Below, piece after piece: positions 21,983-32,813 of a DNA stretch of 64,000 nucleotides. Numbering within the stretch: the first letter of the stretch is position 1; every line of letters starts with the position of its first letter. Source of the stretch: Sequoia sempervirens (Eukaryota; Streptophyta; Pinopsida; Cupressales; Cupressaceae); assembly GCA_007258455.2 (NCBI GenBank), contig VDFB02193867.1:527116751-527180750 (forward strand), written 5' to 3'. The notes under the pieces were generated by a model that was not told the origin of the DNA, ran no database searches, and was given only the letters and a program-made list of their open reading frames with translations. The position numbers and the translations under genes were made by a program.

Positions 21983-22324
21983 AATAATGAAGGAATATAT
22001 ATTTTTAAAACACATAATAAATACCATTTCAACACATTTTTACCTATTTTTTAACATTCCGGTAGATGAATAGTGATATTTCTTTCTTAAAAAATAAAAG
22101 AATTCTTTTTTGCTAATTAAAAACTTAATAGCAAAGATACCGGAATTGTTGATCCAAATTAACCTACAGACGATTCACCTTAATCCCAAGCAGTAATGAT
22201 ACGTATCTGGTTTCTTTTCTTTTGAACAATTCTTTGTGTGTCGGAATACTACTACTGTTTTGTTGTCTTATTCATTATTTTAATCTGGTGAACCCAAATA
22301 CAATTCTTCGACTTCTTATGACCG
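21983..22324. repeat. Block duplicated at the right edge of the window (63677-64000)
   Basis: Both copies share AACATTCCRGTAGATGAATA, GGAATTGTTGATCCAAATTA and CCTACAGACGATTCACCTTA in the same order and orientation. The right copy lacks about 18 bp (around ACAATTCTTTGTGTGTCGG). The match runs to the last base of the window, so its full length is unknown. It may be the upstream region of the exon-bearing locus that follows. Confidence 0.85.
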
Positions 22325-22980
22325 GCCACTTGTCGAGCAATAAACGGGAATATTTTGTGTCATTTTCTGAATTATTTAGACGGTACAATTTGATTAGCAG
22401 AAGTTAGCCATAAGTGTCGTACCAAGTTTCAGAGGCTTTTCGATGTAGCTTCCAAGAACTTTCCCGTTTCTGAATTTGTTTGACTCGTGATTAAAATTTG
22501 TATCCGGTAGAGTGTGGGAATTGATCAATATTCCCATGTTACCTCCCCCTTCCCTTGCTGACATGGTCTCGGAGACCTTTCTTTTCAAATATTTTCCAAC
22601 ATACTTTTGACTTCCTGCATTTCTTCGATTCTGTTTTCTGGATAGCACGCATTTGTAGAAGGCATTCTCTTCAGACCTCAAATGCTCGCCATCTTCAAGC
22701 GAGGAAAGTTGCAGGTTGCAAACTATGCAGTTAGATTCGCCTAGCCCACCAGAGTAAGTAGAAGCTTCTGAAATCTGATTTGGGTTAGAAGTTTCGAGAC
22801 CTTTCTGTGCAAAATATTTCTTCTTTCGTAAAATTGCAGAGATTGTTAGAACTTGTAAGACTAGCTGTAATGAAAGTTAGAGATGAGCTAGCGATCATTA
22901 TTTTTTGTTGGTGGTTTAGAGAATTATATAAATTTGAATTTTCTGGTTGAAATATATAAAAAAAAAACAATTATGTATAT
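22325..22980 (+). other. Possible 5' exon region of the locus at 24.7 kb
   Basis: This stretch has higher complexity than its surroundings and a strong donor-like CACCAGA|GTAAGT at 22753/22754. The + frame open from 22655 to the donor reads ...SPSSSEESCRLQTMQLDSPS, with an ATG 30 nt before the donor. Joining it to the exon at 24685 does not keep the main frame, so an intervening exon or another acceptor would be needed. A 95-codon minus frame (22681-22394) is also open. I cannot choose between them. Confidence 0.25.
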
Positions 22981-23319
22981 TTTTTAATCAATGTTATGGA
23001 TCACATTCAGTGTTTCATGATGAAGAAAAGGAAAGTGAAGAATTAAATTGTAAGTATAACCTTAAAACGGCGGAAGACGATCAGATGCCGTTTCTCTGAT
23101 CACTTACCCCTGCCTCTTTTTTTTGGGTCATTTCCTGAGACTATGACCTCATGGTCTGGTCCTCTGGTCACTTCCCCTGCCTTCCCCTGCCTCAGACTAT
23201 GTTTTCAATTCAATTCATCACTGTCTTATTCCAGATGATGGATCTCTAAATATAATCTGAAATGTTGATTCATAAACATATATTGTTGATTCCAGAAACA
23301 ATTTTTGAATTCTATATGG
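22981..23319. other. Spacer, no gene recognised
   Basis: Includes a C/T-rich patch with CACTTACCCCTGCCT and CACTTCCCCTGCCT near 23101-23190. No coding signal. Confidence 0.5.
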
Positions 23320-23570
23320 ACTGTAGTAATTAATGTCAACTTCTTTTTAAAAATTTGAAGTGGGTTTTAACCAGAAAAAACATTGATTTAATAGTTTCCA
23401 AACTTTCTATCTAAAATTTTAAGGGTTTTAACTTAAAAAAAATAAATTGATTTCAGAAAGAAACTTTTGAATACTACATAGACTGTGGAAAACTAATGTC
23501 AAACTAATGTCAGCTTCTTTTAAAAAATTTAAGTGGGTTTTAACCAGGAAAGCATTGATTTAATAGTTAT
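23320..23570. repeat. Two-unit direct repeat, period about 160 bp
   Basis: AGTGGGTTTTAACCAG and CATTGATTTAATAGTT, preceded by AATGTCA(A/G)CTTCTTTT, occur twice in the same order with a few differences. Confidence 0.75.
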
Positions 23571-23574
23571 ATTG

Positions 23575-23950
23575 CATCCAGATACCCAGTTTCTGTTTTG
23601 GCTGGTTTATTGTTTGCACAATTGTTATATTGCCTAACGTCTATAATCTCCATACCCAAAGCCAATGTCAGTAGATCTGCCCTATTTCAATATTGGCTGC
23701 TTTCACCTAATACAGGTTTCATATTGTTCTATAATTTCCATACGTAAAACCAGTATTAAGGGATCCAATTTCTTTTTTGGTTGGTTTCTTTTCATACAGA
23801 AGCGCCATAGCCTATAATCTAATAACCAAAACTAGCATAAGTAGATTTAGATTCTTTATTAGTGGTTTCTTTCACACAATCGTCATATTACCTATATTAT
23901 GATTACAAAAAACTGTAGACAGATTTTCTAGTCCGGTTTACCTCAACACA
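23575..23950. repeat. Degenerate tandem repeat, about 5 units of 85-100 bp
   Basis: The word series TTTGGYTGGTTT...CACAATYGTYATATTRCCTA...ATAATCTCCATAC...CCARTRTYAGTAGATC recurs with heavy drift. It lies in the presumed intron before the exon at 24685. Confidence 0.6.
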
Positions 23951-24684
23951 AATGTCTTATTGAGTATAATTGGTACGAAATCTAGTATTAGGGGAGAGGA
24001 CCTAGTAGTTGTGCATCCTAACTTTGCACTTCTAATTATCCTAGGTGGAAATTTCAAATCACTCCCAGTTTTTTACAGCAGCTTACTTGGCAAGTCCCCT
24101 GCTTATAACTAAGGTTTCAGGGCCACATCATCAAATATGATGCCACATCAGCATGCTTTTTGTCAAGGTGTCCAAAAAGACCCCAAAAAGTGAGACCAAT
24201 GCGTGCATTCACAGCATGTTTTATTGAACACTTGTTGGTGGAATCACATGATTGGTTGCTTTTAGATCAAAGGAATACATTTTGTTTAATTATGGGTAGT
24301 GATCATCAACACTAACAACTTTAAAGTCACAACTATTGGTCCAATATTGATAAAAATATTGAACATTATATAAACAACTACTATCACAGCTATTGAAACA
24401 TGCTCCAGATACTGGATCATTTCTCCCCTAGTAAACTTAATTTAGTTCTGACCCTTGCTTAACCTCCCTTCATCCTTTTATCGTACTAGAATTCGGTATT
24501 ACTAGATCCAATTCCTGCTAGAATTGAGATATGTTTGGTCAGTGGATCATGTTACGCGGTTGCAGCATAAGGGACCCAATTATTCTAAAACAAGGACGCC
24601 AAAATGCTTTAGAAAGTACACTTTCATACGGCTAGTTATCATTCAATTCTAACTAGTAATTAATTAATCATAGGATAATTGCAG
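23951..24684. other. Presumed intron or spacer before the 24.7 kb exon
   Basis: No domain seen. It ends in TAGGATAATTGCAG, a usable splice acceptor, although the pyrimidine tract is weak. Confidence 0.4.
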
Positions 24685-25100
24685 GCCCTGAACTTGGGAT
24701 CTAGAATTCAGGCAGGTGCAGTGCTGTCGGAAATGGGAACATTTAGGTTTGATATGTCGGAGATTTTCAAAAGTCCAGCCATTGTAGAAACTCCGGTGGA
24801 TGCTGTATTATGCTTGGTTCCCTTGTGGCTAGCAGTTATGGTAGGGATTGTAATAGGATGGTCATGGAAACCGAGATGGGCGAGTTTGGTAATTCTGGGA
24901 TTGAAGAGCAGGCCAAGATTGGCATGCATTACTGCTCCTCGAGAGCTGGGTGTTCATTGCCTCTGGATTGCTGTGACTGCCTTGTCCACCTTTCCAATTT
25001 TGAGAAAACTTTGGTACCGTTTCAAAGTTTACAGGCACAAAGACGAACAACCTCCAGGTGATGACAGGGGCAAAGACAAACAACCTCCAGGTGATGAAAG
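24685..25100 (+). CDS. Candidate exon of an unrecognised membrane protein
   Basis: The frame is open over 416 nt between an acceptor (TTGCAG) and a donor (GAAAG|GTAAGC). It encodes a soluble start (GTFRFDMSEIFKSPAIVE), a first hydrophobic segment (AVLCLVPLWLAVMVGIVIGW), a basic stretch, a second hydrophobic segment (VHCLWIAVTALSTFPIL) and a basic then charged tail. In the tail, KDEQPPGDD and KDKQPPGDE are a tandem duplication. Composition and frame are gene-like compared with all surrounding DNA, and no stop interrupts it. I do not recognise the family. Two CAG|GTGATG sites in the tail could act as alternative donors. No partner exon is certain. Confidence 0.45.
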
Positions 25101-25362
25101 GTAAGCCTGATATGAAAATTTGGTTTCTCGTTGCAATTTGCTGTGTAAATGGTTCTTTTATGGTAAAGAATTACGCTGAAATGGATAAGAACTGCGCTCC
25201 GTTTTGACAGCCAATTTCTGTAATGAACTTTCCCCAAAAACTGAAATTTGGATCAGTCAGTTTTTCTTTCTAAAATACAAGGAGCACAACTCAAGTGTCT
25301 TTCAGAAATCCAGAAAGCATTATGACTTTATTTGTAACCTGTTCTATTTCTTTTACTAACCG
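25101..25362. other. Presumed intron start, nothing else seen
   Basis: Follows the donor at 25101. No coding motif. Confidence 0.4.
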
Positions 25363-26340
25363 TTGAACTGACTGAAAGGGTTTGGTCTAGTGTTGAAACT
25401 CTATCCAAATGTTGCATCCATGAGGATATGGGTTTTTTAAAGGCAAACGAAAGTCAGAACAAGCATTATAATCAAGTGCTAATATTTCTGGATTAAAAAC
25501 TGTTTTGAATTTTTGTGTCAGCGTTCCCTATCACACTTCATGATTCTTTACTATCTTTTCTTTGCATATCATGCTGATGATGGATCATGGAGTGTGATCG
25601 AAATATTGATACAAAAATTCCTTACAATTTTAATCAAGAAATAATAACATGATATCATCAGACACTAATAGAAACTTGATGCTGTTAAGCATTATATAAT
25701 TCCTATTTGGTAGCCTAATTATAGTTCTAGCTTTTGAACTGACTGAAAGAGTTTAGTTTAGTGTTCGAACTTTAACTTGCATATTGCATTCATAGGGCAT
25801 CAGTTTCATTCTTACAGGCTTATAGTCAAAGCCAAATGAAAGCCAGACCAACCATTATAATTCTATTTGGTAATTTATAGTGACTATACTATATAAGGAT
25901 TTAACTGCTGAACTGACCGAAAGGGTTTAATATATGAATATTATTCAAACTAAACCTTTATGTTGCCTTTCATAGAGCCATCAGTTTTTAATTCTTACAC
26001 GGTTATAAGAAAAATCAAATGAACTGAACTAGCCAGCTATTGTAATTCTATTGGTAACCTATATAATGTACAGTTTTAACTGCTGAAGTGACAGAAAGGA
26101 TTTAGTTTAGTTTTCAATTGAACCGGCATGTTGCATTCGTAAGGGCAGCAGTTCTATTTTTACAGGGTTCAAGTCATAGCCAAATGAATCCAGAACAGGC
26201 ACTTTAACCTATTTCATGTAAGGCTTTAAATCCTGAAAGCACAAAGAAGGTTTAGCCTAGTGATTAAACTTAACCTGTATATTACATTTGCAAGGGCATG
26301 GGTTCCATTCTTACAGGGTTATAGACATAGAAAAATGTGT
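25363..26340. repeat. Degenerate tandem repeat of about 170 bp, at least 5 units
   Basis: Units start near 25363, 25734, 25907, 26077 and 26230 with TGAACTGACTGAAAGGGTTT-like text. They continue with AACCTGYATRTTGCATTYRT, GGGCATCAGTTY and TTCTTACAGGGTTATAG. The first interval is twice the others, so one unit there has decayed. Several units carry TTCTTACAGG, a splice-acceptor-like word. Confidence 0.75.
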
Positions 26341-26626
26341 TCAAAACTTTGAGCATGTGGAACTTGCACAATAGATTTTTTTATTATGTTAGAAGCAGTT
26401 TCAATAAACATGAAATTTACATTCAAAGTGAATGTACTTATCATTTTGTACATGTGTTCCACAATGTTTCTGGGATGGAGATAGCAGTAGACAGTGGGAC
26501 ATTTTTCAGCTATGGTAGTCCATGAGGCCATTTTTGGGGGATGGATATATTTCCATATATATGGAATTTTTACAATTTTAATTGTACATGACATCAAGAT
26601 TCAAGTTTGGACGACACCTACAATAG
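26341..26626 (+). other. Short open stretch, unrecognised
   Basis: A + frame (26337-26525, 62 codons) is open but has no recognised motif. It directly follows the tandem repeat. Confidence 0.3.
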
Positions 26627-26814
26627 AGGGGGCCTAGCTCGGTTAGCTAAGTAATTCCGTTGACTCTGGCAGTCACGGTTCTAGTCGTCTCCCGTCGGTA
26701 ATGCCGTGTAGCCTTGACGCCCGCCCGGTCACGTTAAAAAGTTTACCAGGCGCACTGCAGTTTATAGGGGGTCGTGCTACCCGATTCCTGCAGTCTAAAA
26801 AAAAAAAAAAAAAA
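26627..26814 (+). mobile_element. tRNA-derived SINE with an 18-nt poly(A) tail
   Basis: The head GGGGGCCTAGCTCGGTTAGC resembles a Pol III A box region, and GGTTCTAGTCG about 50 nt on resembles a B box. A GC-rich unrelated body follows, then A18 at 26797-26814. Flanking text AAGTTTGGACGACACCTACAAT (left) and AAGTTTAGACATTCACATAAT (right) looks like a decayed target-site duplication. The GC content stands out from the surroundings. The specific SINE family is not assigned. Confidence 0.7.
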
Positions 26815-27012
26815 GTTTAGACATTCACATAATACATCAAACAAGAGATTCAATGTTCAATGTTTATTGATTCAAGTATAACAACATTGAAAACTTCACT
26901 GGTTTCATTACAACAACAGGCCCCAAGGCAACAAAATTGCAGAATGTCCAACAATAGTTATAATTGTAAGAATATAGAAAGAAAAATATGACATTCTAAA
27001 AAATTAGACCTC
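26815..27012. other. Spacer after the SINE
   Basis: No motif beyond the probable target-site copy at its start. Confidence 0.5.
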
Positions 27013-27500
27013 CTAAAGCAAGGCCTCGTTTGGGCTATCTATATCGAAATTGATCTCTGACCTTGTGCCCTCTATATAAAATTGTGACTCATCTAATGAG
27101 ATCCCAACCAATCTGTTTTGCACCACATCATCAATTTTCTTAACATCTTTAGGATCAACATCCAAACGTATGGCTAGTCTATTGATGTTTAAGAGTTTGT
27201 CGAGACACTATGAACTGCCACTAACTTCTTTCCTTCCCTAGACCAAGTAGATGAAGTTGTCGATGGACTAATTCCTCTCTGTAACTTAGGAACTAAATTC
27301 CTATGAGAGTAGGCGAGTGGCAAACAACTTTAGCTCCAATCTATCCTTCCCATGCCATGTTGAGCATCCAATAACCTCTTTTTGAGTAATCTGTGGTAGC
27401 CTTAGGTTTGTCGAATGTCAAACGCCAAAAATTAACAAATGTAATTTGTTGCTCCAAAAGTCTAGATGCATTCTATATGCTGAACATCTTCCCAAGGGTG
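27013..27500 (-). pseudogene. Unrecognised minus-strand pseudogene
   Basis: From a stop at 27013-27015 a minus frame reads back through FYIEGTRSEINFDIDSPNEA, VKKIDDVVQNRLVGISLDES and NINRLAIRLDVDPKD. It then shifts frame to TWSREGKKLVAVHSVSTN and NLVPKLQRGISPSTTS, and again to KDRLELKLFATRLLS. The peptide text is ordered and non-repetitive, so it was once coding. At least two frameshifts lie in it. Family unknown; a retroelement gag or a host gene are both possible. Its upstream end is unclear. Confidence 0.5.
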
Positions 27501-27714
27501 TTTAGAAACCATTTTTTCCTTCACTATCATTAGAAGAGGGAACTTACCAACCCTAGGTGCATAACACTTGGGTTTAAGAGCATAAGCTGCCATATGATGT
27601 GGGGTATTCATTATGTTTTACCTCTATGGTACAATAGGTCTAATTTTGTTCTCATATATTTCTAATCTAGTCTCCTTGCGAGGAATTGTTTGCTTCATCT
27701 AATTAGTAATTTCT

Positions 27715-28311
27715 TCATCAAGTTAACTCATTCTTCAAATTAGTAACTTCTTCATAAAAAAATACATTAAATGAACTAATAAATTCATATTCTCTTCTCA
27801 TAAGTTAGCTCCTAATTAGTAACTTCTTCTCATTATCAATTTAATGAATTGATAAAATTCATTATTATCCTCTCATGACTTTGAAATGGCAATTTTCTAT
27901 AATCACTCAAGTCATCTTTTCCACTTTCTTGGGTTAACTCCATAATCAATTCAATTAACTCCTAGTTTTTGACCTTATCCACACCCTTCATTTGATTTTT
28001 TAGAAAATCTCTAAATAATCCTATTATTTCATCATTTTCATATAATATCAAGTCTTTATGCAAGTACATTATATCAAAATTAATTATCAATAATTCCTCA
28101 ATGTTTTGTTGTTGAGTTACATCCACATTCATGTGAAGTGGAAAAAGGGATCTTAGATCCAACAATTAGATAAATAGGATCAACTCCTTTTTCTTTGACT
28201 TCATATTCAAACACAAACCAACTAGGGTTGGTGATTGGCTTGTTGCCAAAATGGAGAGCCAATCTCCTAGGGTTTGGTTCTTATGAGTTGCAAAGAGGAG
28301 AATTTTAAGGT
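27715..28311. repeat. Third, diverged copy of 12300-12900, ending at the assembly gap
   Basis: Long shared runs include AACTCATTCTTCAAATTAGT, CTTCTCATAAGTTAGCTCCT and GTTACATCCACATTCATGTG, in the same orientation with mismatches. It stops at the run of N. Confidence 0.85.
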
Positions 28312-28411
28312 NNNNNNNNNNNNNNNNNNNNNNNNNNNNNNNNNNNNNNNNNNNNNNNNNNNNNNNNNNNNNNNNNNNNNNNNNNNNNNNNNNNNNNNNN
28401 NNNNNNNNNNN
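28312..28411. other. Assembly gap of 100 N
   Basis: Exactly 100 N, the conventional size for a gap of unknown length. Both sides are repeats that also occur near 9-13 kb, so the join is not independently supported. Confidence 0.95.
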
Positions 28412-28620
28412 TGTCATCATTTCATTAATAGCCCAATTTTGATAGGGTCTATTATCTATTTGTTGTTGCTATCATAGACTTTGACACTAGGTTATTGACA
28501 TTTTCTGTGTTATTCCCTTAAAACCATAGACCTTGGGCATAAGTTTATCTTTGTGACTTTAATGACATTATCATGCTATGTGGATTACCTATGTTGGTCC
28601 CTGCAAGTGGTTGAATAGAT
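28412..28620. repeat. Diverged copy of 8990-9191, left edge of copy B
   Basis: Same order and orientation as copy A, with scattered substitutions. The match to 9191 ends at TGGTTGAATRA. Confidence 0.75.
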
Positions 28621-28784
28621 ATTTAGGTCTTGAGGCACCTAGGAAGCATTAGGTAGCACTAGGAAAATTTGTGAGCCTAGGATGAAATTTTGTGGTTTTA
28701 ATGCTTTAAGGTCATGTTGACCATTTAGTTTTGAGTTAGAGGTGTTAGAACATGTTAGGAGTAAGGTTGATCAGTAGCTCATGG
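28621..28784. other. Start of the copy-B-only insertion
   Basis: Present only in copy B, between the parts that are adjacent in copy A. No motif recognised. Confidence 0.5.
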
Positions 28785-31040
28785 TAGAATAGATGAGTTT
28801 AGCAACTTGTTTACACTGGGATTCACTAGGAAATGGAAATAAAGCCCAAAATGTTGCATTTGTGCAATTTTGGCCTAATGTGGTGGTTATGTCCGACAAA
28901 GGGGAGAAGTAACCACTTAATGAACCTTTATAAGGTGGACCTCGACTTGGAATTGAGGTTGGAAAAGCTTTTGTATCATTTGGAGTTTGCAGTTCATACG
29001 GAAAAATAATGAAACTCTTATAATTTTCTGGTTTTTAGCTCTTATTAGTGTGTTAATGGAGGGTTCCAGGCACTGAGTAGTGTGTGGCACATGTAATAAT
29101 TTCTTTTCAAGTTTTGTGTGGCTAGTAGTTAAGTTGTCTCATTGTTTCCTAGCTTTGTTCTTAGTTAGTTCGTTTCTTTCCATTGTTGATCAGTCTAACA
29201 AACTGTCAACCATGGAGACTTAGACCTCTGTCTTCTACTATACCTGATGTATAGTCTATGGGGATTGAGGCTAAGCTCCATGCCTGTATATAGTTTAGGT
29301 CTAGGGGTCTTCAGGGGTCGAGTGATCAAGTTGAAAGTCTCTTCCTAGGCAAGCTTGGCAATGCCCAGTTAGGAAAGACAGGGAAAAGCAAACACTAAAG
29401 TTGAAGGGGTGTCAATCCCCTAGCAAACCCAGGTATGTGGTGGATGCAGGAGGCCTTACGGAGGCTAGGAAAGAAGGATGGAGCCCTGACAGACCGCATG
29501 GAGGAAGAAACAAACTGACTGTTCTCAAGAAGGTCAGAAATTGGCTTAAAACAAGCCTAAATTTGCTAAGATAAGGGTTGGAGCAGTGTATGGATAGTGG
29601 AGGCTCCAAACCCCAAAATCCTCAAGGTGTGGGCAAGGGTACCATGAATCCCAATAAAATATTTGGGTTCATTTGGAGAATTTGGGCACACTTTCCACTT
29701 TTCTCGGGTTAGGAGACCTAATTGGGGCTCTAGGGCTTGTAGCCTTTTCTAACCCTAGAAGAGGGTTTGGTGAGAGCGATGGAGAATTAGAGATTGGTGG
29801 ATGATCAAGAACCCTAGCGGATGGTCTTGCTTGAAGCCATGGAAGACATCACACACCCTACATCCAAATTGGTGTAGGTTGGAGACATAGCTAGCCTTTA
29901 GGAGATTAAGGGCTATAGAATGGATGAGTTTAGCAACTTGTTTCCACTAGGATTCACTAGGAATTGAAAATAAAGCCCAAAATGTTGCATTTGTGCAATT
30001 TTGGCCTAATGTGGTGGTTATATCCGACCAATGGGAAATGTAACCACTTTATGAACCTTTATAAGGTGTGCCTTGACCAGGTTCAGAGGTTGGAAAAGCT
30101 TTGTATCATTTGGAGTTTGCTGTTCATATGGAAAAACAATGAAACTCTTGTGATTTTCTGGTTTTTAACTCTTATTAGTGTGTTAATGGAGGGTTCCAAG
30201 CACTAAGAAGTGTGTGGCACGTGTAATAATTTCTTTTCAAGTTTTGTGTGGTCAGTAGTTAAGTTGTCTCATCGTTTCCTAGCTTTGTTCTTAGTTAGTT
30301 TTGTTTCTTTCCATTGTTGATCAGTCCGGTAAACTGTCAACCATGGAGACTTAGACCTCTGTCTTCCACTATACCTGATGTATAGTCTATGGGGATTGAG
30401 GCTAAGCTCCATGCCTGTATATAGTTTAGGTCTAGGAGTCTTCAGGGGTCGAGTGATCAAGATGAAAGTCTCTTCCTAGGCAAGCTTGGCAATGCCTAAT
30501 TAGGAAAGACAGTGAAAAATAGGCACTAAAGTTGCAAGGGTGTCAATCCCCTGGCAAACCAAGGTGTGTGATGGATGTAGGAGGCCTTGCAGAGGCTTGG
30601 AAAGAAGGATGGAGCCTTGAAATACCACATGGAGGAAGAATCAACTGACTGTTCACAAACAAAAGGTCAAAAATTGGCTTAAAACAAGCCTAAAAGTGCT
30701 AAGTTCATGGCTAGGGCAGCGTACAGACAGTACAGGCTTCAAACCCCAAAAATCTTCAAGGTGTGGGAAAGGGTACCACAAATCCCAAGAAAATATTTGG
30801 GTTCATTTGGAGAATTTGGGCACACTTTCCACTTTTCTCGGGTTAGGAGGCCTAATTAGGGCTTAAGGGCTAGTAGCCTTTTAAACCCTAGAAGAGGGTT
30901 TGGTGAGAGTGATAGAGAATTGGAGATTGGTGGATGATCAAGAACCCTAAGGGGATGGTCTTGAAGCCATGGGAGACATCACACACCCCTACATCGTATT
31001 AGTGAAGGTTGGAGAATTAGTTAGCCTTTAGGAAGATTAA
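28785..31040. repeat. Two-unit tandem repeat, period 1131 bp
   Basis: TAGAATRGATGAGTTTAGCA starts unit 1 at 28785 and unit 2 at 29916. Both then carry AATAAAGCCCAAAATGTTGC, a TTTATAAGG TATA-like word (28927 and about 30058), CTTAGACCTCTGTCTTC and TTCCACTTTTCTCGGGTTAG. The internal text resembles the R-U5 part of an LTR, but I find no clear LTR ends. The open frames (29412-29609 and 30269-30460 minus; 29964-30206 plus) do not hold across the two units and are not taken as genes. Confidence 0.8.
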
Positions 31041-31249
31041 GGGCTAAGGAGAGAATGGCAAAGAGAGCACCAAGATTGGCTTGGTTAGGGAAATGGAGAT
31101 GATAGTAGGGTTGGCCAAGAGAACCAGGGGTGCCTAACAAGAATTACGTCCTATAGGTTAAGGTGGTGGAGAGTGACAGTAAAGGGGTTCACCAAGGTGA
31201 GACCTAGAGCATGGAATAGTGAGTGTTCCATCTAACCCTACCCTACTCG
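31041..31249. other. End of the copy-B-only insertion
   Basis: No motif recognised. Ends in CCTACTCG, directly before the exact repeat at 31250. Confidence 0.5.
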
Positions 31250-31487
31250 GTTACTAAGGTAATTATAGATATACATTTGTTTGTGCGTGCTAATGCTATT
31301 TTGTAGGTTTCCACTAAAATGTCGATGTCAACAAAGCCTGCTATGCAAAAGAAATTCTTGTTAGCTGGTCGGTTACCAACAAGTCAAGAAGTTGATCATT
31401 AAGAAGTCAAAGCAGGAAAAATCTCATGGAGGGAAATTCCTAATTCAAATAAATGAATGGAACCTCCTTTTTAATGGTCATATTTGT

Positions 31488-31911
31488 TGTTGAGAAAATC
31501 TAGCGAGTGTGTTGTGCTAGATTCCCATTGAAGCAAGTCTACTTTGACCAATTTAATGCATGCATAACTTCCTCCATCTTTTTCGATGCTTTCAATAAGT
31601 GGCATCCTCCCATTTTGATGGAGTTGACTGCCTAGGTAGTTAGGGTTAGTCAATAGTTTTTCTCTATAAATAATGATCAGATGCTTCTTTTCACAAGGTT
31701 GGACATTTTGAGTTTGTACTCACATTTTCCAGTTTTATAGTTCTATGGCTAAGATGTTGTACTTATGATTTCAAGAAATAATATGATATTTTGAGTTGCT
31801 ACATTTGAGTTAGTGTAAGGGAGACTCACCCAAGGGGGGCCTACTTGGTGAGAATTCCATCTATTAATCTAAGGGTCATTTTATGTTCAGTAGTTAGTTT
31901 TAGTTTCAACA
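31488..31911 (+). mobile_element. Candidate solo LTR, copy B
   Basis: Identical to 9430-9853, with TATAAATA at 31665-31672. Same doubts about its target duplication. Confidence 0.4.
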
Positions 31912-32405
31912 ACTGTCTATTCTTGTAGCCACTGAAATTCTATTATGTGACTGTTCCTGCAGCCAAGACAAACAAAGTAGTTTCCTATATGTTTGCTGGA
32001 ATTTCCATTTTTGTCATTCAATTTTAGTCTAGTTGATTAATGCTTAGTGCATATGTTAATTTTTGCTTAGTATTTAAGTTGATTTCTTTCCAGTACTTCA
32101 TTTCTAGCATTATTTCTTTCCTAATTTATGGATGATTGCAATGAAGTCCTAGTGCACATACAGTGCTAACCCATTTCAAGTTTACATCCCTAGGTTGACA
32201 AGTGAAATGCACCTTCATGATGAGTAAGATAGCTACTTAGTGCATATGTTCAATCTCTAAGTCACAACCCTAAAGGCTTAGTTATTAAACCATTGTAGGA
32301 TGCCAACACTTTGATTGCAAGTTTAGGTACTGAAGGAAGGCTTGGTTGAGAAGGTGGTAAAGGAGTAGGAACTTGAGTGGGTTGTGATGAAGGAACAAAA
32401 GGTTG

Positions 32406-32612
32406 TTAATCCAAGTTCTTTTTATTTCTCGTTGTGTTATATGTGTGCCCAACAACATTATAGGAAGTGGAGTCTGCAGCTTTCACGAACCTTGAATATA
32501 AGTCTGATGAATCACTACGACATGAAATCCCATTGACAAAATAGTTCTCCCTAGGAGACGATTCAGCTAAGGTCACGTAAATGATAGGTTTCTTAGGGCT
32601 CGAAGGAGCCAT
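32406..32612 (-). pseudogene. Tat gag start, copy B
   Basis: Identical to 10348-10554. Here it is an orphan, with no protease or RT downstream. Confidence 0.35.
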
Positions 32613-32813
32613 AGAGACCACAACCACATTTACTAACTACACAAATTATGAAGGGGGAGTTCGTTCAGAAGATTTATAAATAGGGGAGAGTGCTTCTAAG
32701 AAGTCATTTAGAGCGTCTTCCAACATATCAAAATCTTCTTCAGAAAAGGGATTATTATAATTGAGAAAAATCATGAAAATAGATCTGGCGTGTTCACATT
32801 AGGTTCACCAAAA

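Noticed and set aside
26627..26700. A functional tRNA gene at the SINE head
   Set aside because: It does not fold into a cloverleaf by eye, and a poly(A)-tailed GC-rich body follows.
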